Origin: JAOUEA01 sp040882605
GTDB lineage: Bacteria > Actinomycetota > UBA4738 > HRBIN12
Direction of reading: 5' to 3'
DNA length: 64,000 nucleotides
Assembly: GCA_040882605.1 (NCBI GenBank)
Contig: JBBEAY010000065.1
Span: 1-64,000 of the forward strand
In this document: one piece after another, positions 51,431 to 58,322 of the stretch
How the letters are laid out: each line of letters starts with the position of its first letter
Position numbering within the stretch: position 1 is the first letter of the stretch
Program-made: the position numbers and the translations under genes
Notes under the pieces: model-generated
Database searches by the model: none
What the model saw: the letters and a program-made list of their open reading frames with translations, nothing else
Told to the model about the DNA's origin: nothing

Positions 51431-52146
51431 CCGAGGCCCTCCTCGAGGTCCGGGATCTGATCGTCCGCTACGGGGGGATCGAAGCTGTGAAGGGCATCTC
51501 GCTTCGGGTCGAGGAGGGAGAGGTCGTGACCCTGATCGGCGGTAACGGCGCCGGCAAGACGACCACGCTCAGGGCGATCTCCGGCATGCAACGCCCCGCC
51601 GCAGGTGAGATCTCGTTTCGGGGCCAGCCGATCCATGGACACAAGCCGCACGATATCGTGCGCCGGGGCGTCTGCCAGGCTCCAGAGGGCCGGAGGATCT
51701 TCCCACGCATGAGTGTCCGAGAAAACCTCGAGATGGGTGCGTACGGTCGACGCGACGGCGAGGAGGTTCGCCGCGACCTCGACCGTGTGCTCGAACTGTT
51801 CCCGGTGTTGGGGGAGCGATCGGCACAGCCGGGCGGAACCCTCTCAGGCGGGGAGCAGCAGATGCTGGCGATCGGCCGCGCGCTGATGTCCCGCCCCACC
51901 CTGCTGATGCTCGACGAGCCGTCGCTGGGGCTCGCGCCCATGATGACTCAGCGGATCTTCGAACTCCTGGGAGACATCCACAGACAGGGAACGACGATCC
52001 TGCTCGTCGAGCAGAACGCTCACATGGCCCTCCGTGCGGCCGACCGAGGCTACGTGCTCGAGTCGGGCGAGATCGTGCTCGAGGACGACGCTCGTAGCTT
52101 GCTCGGCAACGATCGCGTCCGGAAGGCATACCTGGGTGAGACCTGA
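51427..52146 (+). CDS. livF: Branched-chain amino acid ABC transporter ATP-binding protein LivF
   Basis: A 239-residue ABC ATPase, partner of LivG. It has Walker A GGNGAGKTTTLRA, RGVCQAPEGRRIFPRMSVRENL (LivF-typical), signature LSGGEQQMLAIGRAL, Walker B LMLDEPSLGLAPMM and H-loop LLVEQNAHMALRAADRGYVLESG. GTG 51427 overlaps the livG stop. It ends 12 nt before the 3' end of a convergent tRNA-Leu. Confidence 0.95.
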   Translation: MTEALLEVRDLIVRYGGIEAVKGISLRVEEGEVVTLIGGNGAGKTTTLRAISGMQRPAAGEISFRGQPIHGHKPHDIVRRGVCQAPEGRRIFPRMSVRENLEMGAYGRRDGEEVRRDLDRVLELFPVLGERSAQPGGTLSGGEQQMLAIGRALMSRPTLLMLDEPSLGLAPMMTQRIFELLGDIHRQGTTILLVEQNAHMALRAADRGYVLESGEIVLEDDARSLLGNDRVRKAYLGET

Positions 52147-52157
52147 GTGGTGTTCGG

Positions 52158-52241
52158 TGCCGGGAGAGGGGGTCGAACCCTCACGGGCCGAAGCCCACGG
52201 GATTTTGAGTCCCGCGCGTCTGCCAGTTCCGCCATCCCGGC
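52158..52241 (-). tRNA. tRNA-Leu (CAA anticodon)
   Basis: Read on the minus strand, acceptor arms GCCGGGA (52241-52235) and TCCCGGC (52165-52159) pair, with A as discriminator at 52158. The anticodon loop in GGGACTCAAAATCCCG gives CAA, reading UUG. A long variable arm (GTGGGCTTCGGCCCG region) marks a class II Leu tRNA, and the T arm has GGTTCGACCCC. The next encoded bases are CCG, so the terminal CCA is not fully encoded. It sits antisense between livF and a binding-protein gene. Confidence 0.95.
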
Positions 52242-52275
52242 CGGAAGTCTCCATAGACTATCGGCCACCCCGCCC

Positions 52276-53433
52276 ATGACCCTCTGTCGCCGGCTTTCGA
52301 GCCTAGTCGCCGTGGGCCTCATGGTGCTCATCGCGTGCTCGCCGATCCCGAACGACGGCGAGCCCGCGATGAAGATCGCGTTCTTCCAGGACCTCTCGGT
52401 GCCGGACAGCCTCGACCTGGTATCCCCGTCGTTCCTCGCGTTCGAGACGGTGATGCAACGCCAGGTCGTGGAGGCGAAGGGCATCGCGGTCGAGGTGGTG
52501 CAACTCGACACAGCCGGAGACGCCGAGGTCGCGGCCGAGATGGCCCGCGAGGTGGCGACCGACTCCACGTTCGTGCTGGCCGTCATCGCGCCGTTCTGGC
52601 AAGAGCCGCCCGAGGTCGCCCGCATCCTCGCGGAAGCCGGCCTGCCCACGATGAGCCTTTCTCCCGAGAGCGCATCGCCGTGGCTCGAGGCTTCCGCCCC
52701 GCCGGGAGACCCCGCGGAGCTGTGGCGTCGGTTCGTGCCCGACCGCGAGGCACAGATAGAGCTGCTCGCCGAAGTTGCGGGTCGAAGCTCATCAGGTGAT
52801 GCGGCGCAGCAGGTCTGCCTCGTGAGCGATGGCAGTGGCTACAGCGAGGAACTGTCGACAGGCGTCGAGGCCGCGTTGAGCCCTTTGCCATCGACTCCCG
52901 TCGATGGTGCCGACGCCGTGGCGGCTGCCGATCAGCTGGCTTCGTTGCATTGCGGCTCTGTGGTCTGGACCGGCTTCCCTCTGGAGGCTCGCGAGCTCGC
53001 CGAGGCGATCCGCGAAGGCGACCCGGAAAGAGCCCAGCCGATCGACCTAGCGAGCGATGCGCTGAAGACCGTCATGCCACCCATGACTCCTGATGGCGAG
53101 AGGGTCGTTGTCGAGTCTGTGGTGTGCCCGTGCGCAGACGTGTCGGTCGACACCGATCTCGAGAGTCGCACGTTCGTGAACACCTACCAATCCGAGCACG
53201 GCCTCGCCCCAGGCGCCTATGCGGTCGAGGCGTGGGACGCGGGCAGCCTCGTGGCTGAGGCCCTCGCGTCGGGCACGGCGACCCGTACCGACATGCGCAC
53301 AGCGTTGGCTGCGATCACCACCTTCGACGGAGTTGCGCACGACTACGCGTTCGACTCAGATGGCGAGCCGATCGGTGTCGGACCGGCGCAGTTCGCGGCT
53401 GCGGGAACGCGCTGGGTGCCGCTTCCTTCCTGA
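52276..53433 (+). CDS. Divergent LivK-like substrate-binding lipoprotein
   Basis: A 385-residue lipoprotein. The signal MTLCRRLSSLVAVGLMVLIAC has its lipobox Cys at residue 21. The body resembles type I periplasmic binding proteins: MKIAFFQDLSVPDSLD, FVLAVIAPFWQEPPEVARIL, LPTMSLSPESAS and SVVWTGFPLEARELAEAI, with C-terminal YAFDSDGEPIG as in LivK homologues. It is more divergent than the two binding proteins upstream of livH. ATG 52276 opens the signal peptide; TAGACT at 52254-52259 is a -10 candidate in the gap to the tRNA. Ligand unknown. Confidence 0.8.
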   Translation: MTLCRRLSSLVAVGLMVLIACSPIPNDGEPAMKIAFFQDLSVPDSLDLVSPSFLAFETVMQRQVVEAKGIAVEVVQLDTAGDAEVAAEMAREVATDSTFVLAVIAPFWQEPPEVARILAEAGLPTMSLSPESASPWLEASAPPGDPAELWRRFVPDREAQIELLAEVAGRSSSGDAAQQVCLVSDGSGYSEELSTGVEAALSPLPSTPVDGADAVAAADQLASLHCGSVVWTGFPLEARELAEAIREGDPERAQPIDLASDALKTVMPPMTPDGERVVVESVVCPCADVSVDTDLESRTFVNTYQSEHGLAPGAYAVEAWDAGSLVAEALASGTATRTDMRTALAAITTFDGVAHDYAFDSDGEPIGVGPAQFAAAGTRWVPLPS

Positions 53434-53496
53434 GGCGGATGGAAACCCTGACGGTGCCTGCCTTCGTAGTCCAAGCGGGAGGTCAGAACGGGCGCG

Positions 53497-53526
53497 TTGT
53501 CCGACGGGCTCCTCCAGTCCTATAGT
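53497..53526 (+). promoter_or_regulatory. Promoter of the polar amino-acid transporter operon
   Basis: TTGTCC (53497-53502), 18 nt and TATAGT (53521-53526) lie in the 138-nt gap after the divergent LivK-like gene. They place the start point about 40 nt before ATG 53572, leaving room for the AAGGAG ribosome site. Confidence 0.7.
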
Positions 53527-53571
53527 TCGAGCGAGGGACGCCCAGTCGCGTTCCCCTTGGAAGGAGACAGG

Positions 53572-54504
53572 ATGCGCAAGTTCCGATTCAGGTCGATCCT
53601 CGTGCTCGTGGCCGCGCTGTCGCTCGTTTCGGCGGCCTGCGGCAGCGACGATCCTGGCACCGATCCCGCCTCGGGTGGCGACACGGGAGCGCCCACGGCC
53701 GACACGGTCTGCGCAAGTGCAGACACCTCCGCCGGAGACCTGCTCGCGCGGATCTGTGAGGAAGGGGTCATCACGGTCGCGACCGATCCCCTGTACCCGC
53801 CCCAGTCTTCCTTGAACATCGAAACGGGGGAGTATGAAGGCTTCGACATCGATACTGCCACCGAGATCGCGAGCCGGCTCGGCGTCTCTATCGAGTGGAC
53901 GGAACCGAAGTGGGAGGTGCTCACGGCCGGGAGCTGGAGCGACCGCCAAGACATGAGCGTGGGGTCCATGACACCGATAGACGAGCGGCAGGCGGTCCTC
54001 GAGTTCACCGAACCCTACTCCTTCGTCCCCGCGGTGGTCGTCGTGCACGAAGAGTCGAGCGTCTCCGATATCTCGACCGACCTCGACGGCGCCAGGATCG
54101 GCGCCTGCGCGTCGTGCACGTACGAGTTCTTCCTGGACAAATCCTTGTCGATACAGGGCTTCGAGTTCGATTTCGTGATCGACGATGTGACCTTCGCCGG
54201 CTACGACACCGACACGACGGCGCTGCAGGATCTTGCCCTCGGTGACGGGACGCGTCTGGATGCCGCGATGACGTCGGAACCGGTCGCTCAAGCCTTCATC
54301 GACAGGGGCAACCCCGTCAAGATCGTCGGAGAGCCGGCGTTCGGTGAGCCGCTGTCGGTCGCGTTCGACAAGTCCTCGGAGCTGGATGCCACCAGCCTCA
54401 TCGATGCTGTCGACGGGATCGTGGCCGATATGCACGACGACGGCACCCTGACCGGGTTCTCGGAGGATTGGTACAAGGGCATCGATGTCACCCAGGTGAC
54501 GTGA
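53572..54504 (+). CDS. ABC transporter substrate-binding lipoprotein, polar amino acid type
   Basis: A 310-residue type II periplasmic binding protein (SBP_bac_3). Its lipoprotein signal is RSILVLVAALSLVSAACGS. The body shows GVITVATDPLYPPQS, EGFDIDTATEIASRLGVSIEW, SVGSMTPIDERQAVLEFTEP and FDKSSELDATSLIDAVDGI. Such proteins bind glutamine, glutamate, histidine or related ligands. ATG 53572 has AAGGAG 5 nt upstream. An unusual CASCTYEFF stretch may form a disulfide in the binding domain. Confidence 0.92.
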   Translation: MRKFRFRSILVLVAALSLVSAACGSDDPGTDPASGGDTGAPTADTVCASADTSAGDLLARICEEGVITVATDPLYPPQSSLNIETGEYEGFDIDTATEIASRLGVSIEWTEPKWEVLTAGSWSDRQDMSVGSMTPIDERQAVLEFTEPYSFVPAVVVVHEESSVSDISTDLDGARIGACASCTYEFFLDKSLSIQGFEFDFVIDDVTFAGYDTDTTALQDLALGDGTRLDAAMTSEPVAQAFIDRGNPVKIVGEPAFGEPLSVAFDKSSELDATSLIDAVDGIVADMHDDGTLTGFSEDWYKGIDVTQVT

Positions 54505-54511
54505 CCGGGAG

Positions 54512-55543
54512 TTGAGGGAAACGTCCGCGAGCACCGATGAGACGAGGACCGGCCCGGGCCGGTCCTCGCGCTCGTCGGGCGCCGAGCGGCGCGATCGGCT
54601 GGCGCTCGCGAGCGCCGGCGTCCCGTTCCGTCTGAAGGTTGCCCTTGTATGGGCGGGCATCTTCGGCGCCCTCGGGTTCTTCTTCTGGCTCGCGGCGTTC
54701 GACAACGCCTGGATCCTCGATCGCGTCGATTTCATCGCCAAGGGCCTCACGTTCACGATCGGCATGGCACTGGGAGGCATCATCCTCGCCATGGTGTTGG
54801 CGTTGATCGGTGCGCTCGGAAGGCTCTCGAGGAATCCGATCGCGTTCGGGTTGTCCGGCTTCTACACGTCGTTCTTTCGTGGCACGCCACTGATCGTGCA
54901 GCTCTTCCTCTTCTACCTCGCACTGCCGCAGATCGTGTCGAACCTCACCACGAAGTTCGAGTTCCTGCCGCCCGGGCTCGACGATCTGTTCACCCGCACG
55001 TCGTTCGAGATCGGCATCCTCGTGTTGGGGCTCAACTACGGCGCATACATGACGGAGATCTTCCGGGCGGGCATCCAGTCCGTCAGCCATGGGCAAGCCG
55101 AGGCGGCAGATGCGCTGGGCATGACGTATCCGCAGAAGATGAAGCGCGTGGTCCTGCCACAGGCCTTCCGGGTCATCATCCCGCCCACGGGCAACGAGTT
55201 CATCGCGATGATGAAGGACACGGCATTGGTGTCCTTCCTCGGGGTCGCGTTGGCGCAGGCGGAGATCTTCCGACGCGCACAGCTGGCTGGGACCCGCGAA
55301 GCACATCCGCTCGAGGCCCTCATCACGGCCGCTGCGTTGTACTGGGCATTGACCGCGATCTTCACCTTCTTCCAGGCCCGGCTCGAGCGGAAGGTGGGTA
55401 AGGGGTACGTTCGAGGCGGCGATACAGGCGGCAGGCGCACGAGGATCATCAGTTTGAGCGGTCAGGGGGGTCAGGGTGGCGACCTTCCCTTGGACATCGA
55501 CGAGGACGTGCCGGGTCCAGAGATGCCCGCGCAGGGGCATTGA
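54512..55543 (+). CDS. Polar amino acid ABC transporter permease (HisM/GlnP type)
   Basis: A 343-residue permease with five membrane helices. It has an N-terminal hydrophilic Ser/Arg-rich region (about 40 residues), FFRGTPLIVQLFLFY, GLNYGAYMTEIFRAGIQSV and the EAA coupling loop EAADALGMTYPQKMKRVVLP. The C-terminal 40 residues are a hydrophilic Gly/Asp-rich tail. TTG 54512 is the only nearby start in frame, 8 nt after the binding-protein stop, though its ribosome site is poor. The stop overlaps the ATPase start (TGATG). Confidence 0.9.
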   Translation: MRETSASTDETRTGPGRSSRSSGAERRDRLALASAGVPFRLKVALVWAGIFGALGFFFWLAAFDNAWILDRVDFIAKGLTFTIGMALGGIILAMVLALIGALGRLSRNPIAFGLSGFYTSFFRGTPLIVQLFLFYLALPQIVSNLTTKFEFLPPGLDDLFTRTSFEIGILVLGLNYGAYMTEIFRAGIQSVSHGQAEAADALGMTYPQKMKRVVLPQAFRVIIPPTGNEFIAMMKDTALVSFLGVALAQAEIFRRAQLAGTREAHPLEALITAAALYWALTAIFTFFQARLERKVGKGYVRGGDTGGRRTRIISLSGQGGQGGDLPLDIDEDVPGPEMPAQGH

Positions 55544-56313
55544 TGTCCGCCACGCCGAACGGGTCGGCCGTCGTCAAGGTCGAAGATCTGCACAAGAGCT
55601 TCGGCAGCCTCGAGGTGCTCAAGGGCATCGACATGGAGGTGGACCAAGGCGAGGTCGTCGTGATCTTCGGACGGTCCGGTTCGGGCAAGAGCACGCTGCT
55701 TCGGTGCATCAACTTCCTCGAGGACCCGACATCGGGAACGATCGAAGTCTCCGGCACCCGGCTCGAGGGCGGCCACCGAACGAAGAGAAAGCGGGAGAAC
55801 ATCCGTCAGCTGCGCATCCGCACAGGCATGGTCTTCCAACAGTTCAACCTGTTCCCGAACATGACCGCGATCGGCAATGTCATGGAGGGACCCGTCACGG
55901 TCAAGGGGCTCCCCGAGAGGCAGGCGCGATCCTCCGCGGAGGATCTGCTCGACAAGGTCGGGCTCTCCGACAAGGCAGATGAGTACCCCATCCGGCTCTC
56001 CGGCGGTCAGCAACAGCGCGTCGCGATCGCGCGCGCTCTCGCCATGGAGCCCGATGTCATGCTCTTCGACGAGCCGACCTCTGCCCTCGACCCCGAGTTG
56101 ATCGGGGAAGTGCTGACCGCGATGAAGTCGCTTGCCAACGACCTGCACATGACCATGATCGTCGTTACACACGAGATGGGATTCGCGCGAGAGGTGGCGA
56201 ACCGCATGGTGTTCTTCCATGACGGCGTGATCCTCGAACAGGGCACTCCGGACGAGATGATCAACCACACGAAGTACCCGGAGACCAAGAAGTTCTTCGA
56301 AGCCGTGCTCTGA
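55543..56313 (+). CDS. Polar amino acid ABC transporter ATP-binding protein (GlnQ/HisP type)
   Basis: A 256-residue ABC ATPase. It has Walker A GRSGSGKSTLLRC, Q-loop VFQQFNLFPNMTAIGNV, signature LSGGQQQRVAIARAL, Walker B VMLFDEPTSALDPEL and H-loop VVTHEMGFAREVANRM. These form the GlnQ/HisP subfamily signature. ATG 55543 shares its A with the permease stop. It completes a three-gene importer. The 289-nt gap after it, before the convergent FTR1 gene, shows no gene. Confidence 0.95.
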   Translation: MSATPNGSAVVKVEDLHKSFGSLEVLKGIDMEVDQGEVVVIFGRSGSGKSTLLRCINFLEDPTSGTIEVSGTRLEGGHRTKRKRENIRQLRIRTGMVFQQFNLFPNMTAIGNVMEGPVTVKGLPERQARSSAEDLLDKVGLSDKADEYPIRLSGGQQQRVAIARALAMEPDVMLFDEPTSALDPELIGEVLTAMKSLANDLHMTMIVVTHEMGFAREVANRMVFFHDGVILEQGTPDEMINHTKYPETKKFFEAVL

Positions 56314-56602
56314 GCGAAGCGCGAGGGCTCCAGCAGTGGTTCAGGGTGGTGGCCTCCCGCGGAGAAGTCTCGACCCGGGGTTGCGGGTGGGCGAACACGC
56401 GGGTTCGGAACCTTCCGGAAACAGATGACGGGCCGCGACACCCCTCGGGTCCGATTACGCCTTCCCCATACGCGATCGTTCCCTGTCGAGCATCGCGGCC
56501 CGTCAAGCTGCGGTCCCGTGCGACCTTGGCCGGTCCGGTTTCCCGAACCTGCCCACGGTCTCGCGGGACCGTCGCGAACGATAAACGCGAGGTTGAGACC
56601 TG

Positions 56603-57481
56603 TCAACCCGAGGTCGGGGCCGTGCGAGCTCCCTCGGCCTCGGGGACCGACACAGCAGGCGCCGCCGGCATCGCAGGCCTCGATCTCAGGAAGAGCCCTC
56701 CGACCACGACGAGGTAGCCGAACCAGCCGGCCAGCTCGAGCCAGGTCGGGTTGGCTTGGTAACCGAAGATCGCCCGCAGGATGCCGCCCACGCCGCTGTC
56801 GTCGGGAAGCGCGCCCGAGACGTCGAACGCCGTGCCGGCGAGCATCGGGAGCCATCCGGCTTCCTGGAGCTCGTGCAGGGCGAATGCGAACAGCCCGGCG
56901 GCGACCACGATCAGCAGCAGACCGGTGATGCGGAAGAACGAGCGGAAGTTGAGCTTGAGACCGCCTCGATACAGAAGCACGCCGAGGGCCGCCGCTACCG
57001 CGAGGCCGAGGGTCGCGCCGACCATCTGGGCGCCGACCCCTCCGGAGTCGACGGCCGTACCCTGGGCTGCCGCGAAGATGAACAGAGCGGTCTCGACGCC
57101 TTCGCGAAGCACGGCCACGAACGCGAGGGCGGCCAAGGCGAAGCCGCCCGTGAGCAAAGCGGTGTCGACCCGCTCCTGCAGCTTCGACTTGACCCGGGCG
57201 CCCTGGCGGCGCATCCAGAAGATCATCCAGGTGAGCACGCCGACCGCCACCAGCGTGACGAGACCTTCGAAGACCTCTTCGGCCTCGCCTTCGAACTCGG
57301 CGTCCGCCATGAAGATGACGGAGCCGACCAGCAGACTCACGATGACCGCGAGGCCTGTGCCCCACCACACCAGGTTCTGGCGATCCCGGGCGTCGATCTT
57401 CTTCAGATAGGCGAGCAGGATCGAGATGATCAGCGTCGCTTCGATGCCCTCACGCAGCGCGACCAGGAACGCAGCACCCAC
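56603..57481 (-). CDS. FTR1-family iron permease (EfeU-like)
   Basis: A 292-residue membrane protein with about seven helices. Two REGxE iron-binding motifs are visible: REGIEATL (residues 10-14) and REGVETAL (second repeat half). FTR1/EfeU proteins import ferric or ferrous iron. No EfeO or EfeB partner is next to it. GTG 57481 is chosen because AAAGGAGG lies 8 nt upstream; the longer frame starts beyond the ribosome site. The C-terminal 30 residues are Pro/Ala-rich. A promoter with an overlapping inverted repeat lies upstream, and a DtxR/MntR-type regulator is the next gene. Confidence 0.92.
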   Translation of the reverse strand: MGAAFLVALREGIEATLIISILLAYLKKIDARDRQNLVWWGTGLAVIVSLLVGSVIFMADAEFEGEAEEVFEGLVTLVAVGVLTWMIFWMRRQGARVKSKLQERVDTALLTGGFALAALAFVAVLREGVETALFIFAAAQGTAVDSGGVGAQMVGATLGLAVAAALGVLLYRGGLKLNFRSFFRITGLLLIVVAAGLFAFALHELQEAGWLPMLAGTAFDVSGALPDDSGVGGILRAIFGYQANPTWLELAGWFGYLVVVGGLFLRSRPAMPAAPAVSVPEAEGARTAPTSG

Positions 57482-57497
57482 GCTCGTTACCTCCTTT

Positions 57498-57565
57498 GTT
57501 CGGCCATCCGAACATCGCATCTTCGGTAGGGCGAAATCCTATCCACCGAGTCGGATTCGCGTCAA
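57498..57565 (-). promoter_or_regulatory. FTR1 promoter with candidate metal-repressor operators
   Basis: On the minus strand TTGACG (57565-57560), 18 nt and TAGGAT (57541-57536) form a promoter. TAGG-N7-CCTA (57527-57541) overlaps the -10 box, and resembles DtxR-family half-sites but with 7 rather than 9 nt between them. A second inverted repeat, GTTCGG-N4-CCGAAC (57498-57513), lies just before the ribosome site. Confidence 0.5.
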
Positions 57566-57612
57566 GGTCGTTCGGGAACGAACGAACACGCTCGGTTTCC
57601 GAGGGCGCCCAG

Positions 57613-58299
57613 TCAGTCGGCGCCGAGCTCGACCCACAGGTTGTCGGCGAGATCCGTGCCGAGCGCAACGCTCTTGCCGGCGACTGTCAGCCTCATCGAT
57701 CCGTCGGGACCGAGGCCGTCGACCACGATCTCGGCGCCGGGCATCAAGCCTGACTCTTCGAGGAACCGCATCACGGCCAGCTCGAGCTCCAAGTCTTCGG
57801 TGAGCCGTCGCAGGGTGACGCTCGTGCCGGGCGCGACTTCGTTCAACGCGGTGAGTGACGTGACGTCGACCTCGTGGCTCGAGCCGGGGATCGGGTTGCC
57901 GTGCGGACAGGCGCCGGGGTCGCCGAGGATGTCGACGAGTCGCTCCTCGACCTGCGCCGAGATGACGCGTTCCCAGACCTCGGCTTCCTGGTGCGCCTGG
58001 TGCCAGGGCAGTCCGATCACGTCGATCAGCAGGTGCTCGGCGAGTCGGTGGCGGCGTACGAGAGCGATCGCCATGTCGCGCCCGGCCACGGTGAACGAGA
58101 GGGCGCGGCCGTCGGCTGCGAGCAACCCGTCGCCGACGAGGCGCTTCACGTGCTCGCTCACCGAGGGCCGGCTGACGCCCATCCATCTGGCGATCTCGGC
58201 CTGCACCATGGGGAAGCTCTCTTCCTCGAGCTCGTACAAGGCCTCGAGGTAGTCGGCGCCGGGGTGGCGCGCCTGGCTCGTTCGGGCGTCGGTCGTCAC
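57613..58299 (-). CDS. DtxR/MntR-family metal-dependent transcriptional repressor
   Basis: A 228-residue regulator. It has an N-terminal winged helix (ADYLEALYELEEE, then VSRPSVSEHVKRLVGDGLL), a dimerisation and metal-binding domain (VRRHRLAEHLLIDVIGLPW), and a C-terminal FeoA/SH3-like domain (from about residue 150). Metal ligands by alignment are Asp16, Glu19, His84, Glu88, His103, Glu107 and Glu110. IdeR/DtxR has Met and Cys where Asp16 and Glu107 stand here, the arrangement known for MntR, and the MntR His103 equivalent is Arg111. It probably controls FTR1, 131 nt downstream. GTG 58299 is 6 nt after TAATCT, so leaderless. Confidence 0.92.
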   Translation of the reverse strand: MTTDARTSQARHPGADYLEALYELEEESFPMVQAEIARWMGVSRPSVSEHVKRLVGDGLLAADGRALSFTVAGRDMAIALVRRHRLAEHLLIDVIGLPWHQAHQEAEVWERVISAQVEERLVDILGDPGACPHGNPIPGSSHEVDVTSLTALNEVAPGTSVTLRRLTEDLELELAVMRFLEESGLMPGAEIVVDGLGPDGSMRLTVAGKSVALGTDLADNLWVELGAD

Positions 58300-58305
58300 G
58301 GGCGG

Positions 58306-58315
58306 AGATTACGAT
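58306..58315. promoter_or_regulatory. Overlapping divergent -10 boxes of the metal repressor gene and polA
   Basis: TAATCT on the minus strand (58311-58306) ends 6 nt before GTG 58299. TACGAT on the plus strand (58310-58315) ends 7 nt before GTG 58323. The two boxes share two base pairs, and both transcripts would be leaderless. The two promoters should compete for RNA polymerase. Confidence 0.65.
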
Positions 58316-58322
58316 ACGGGCC

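Noticed and set aside
56314..56602. Small gene in the gap between the polar amino-acid ATPase and FTR1
   Set aside because: Frames crossing it are composition-driven, without start context or family signature; it is a convergent gap with some short inverted repeats only.
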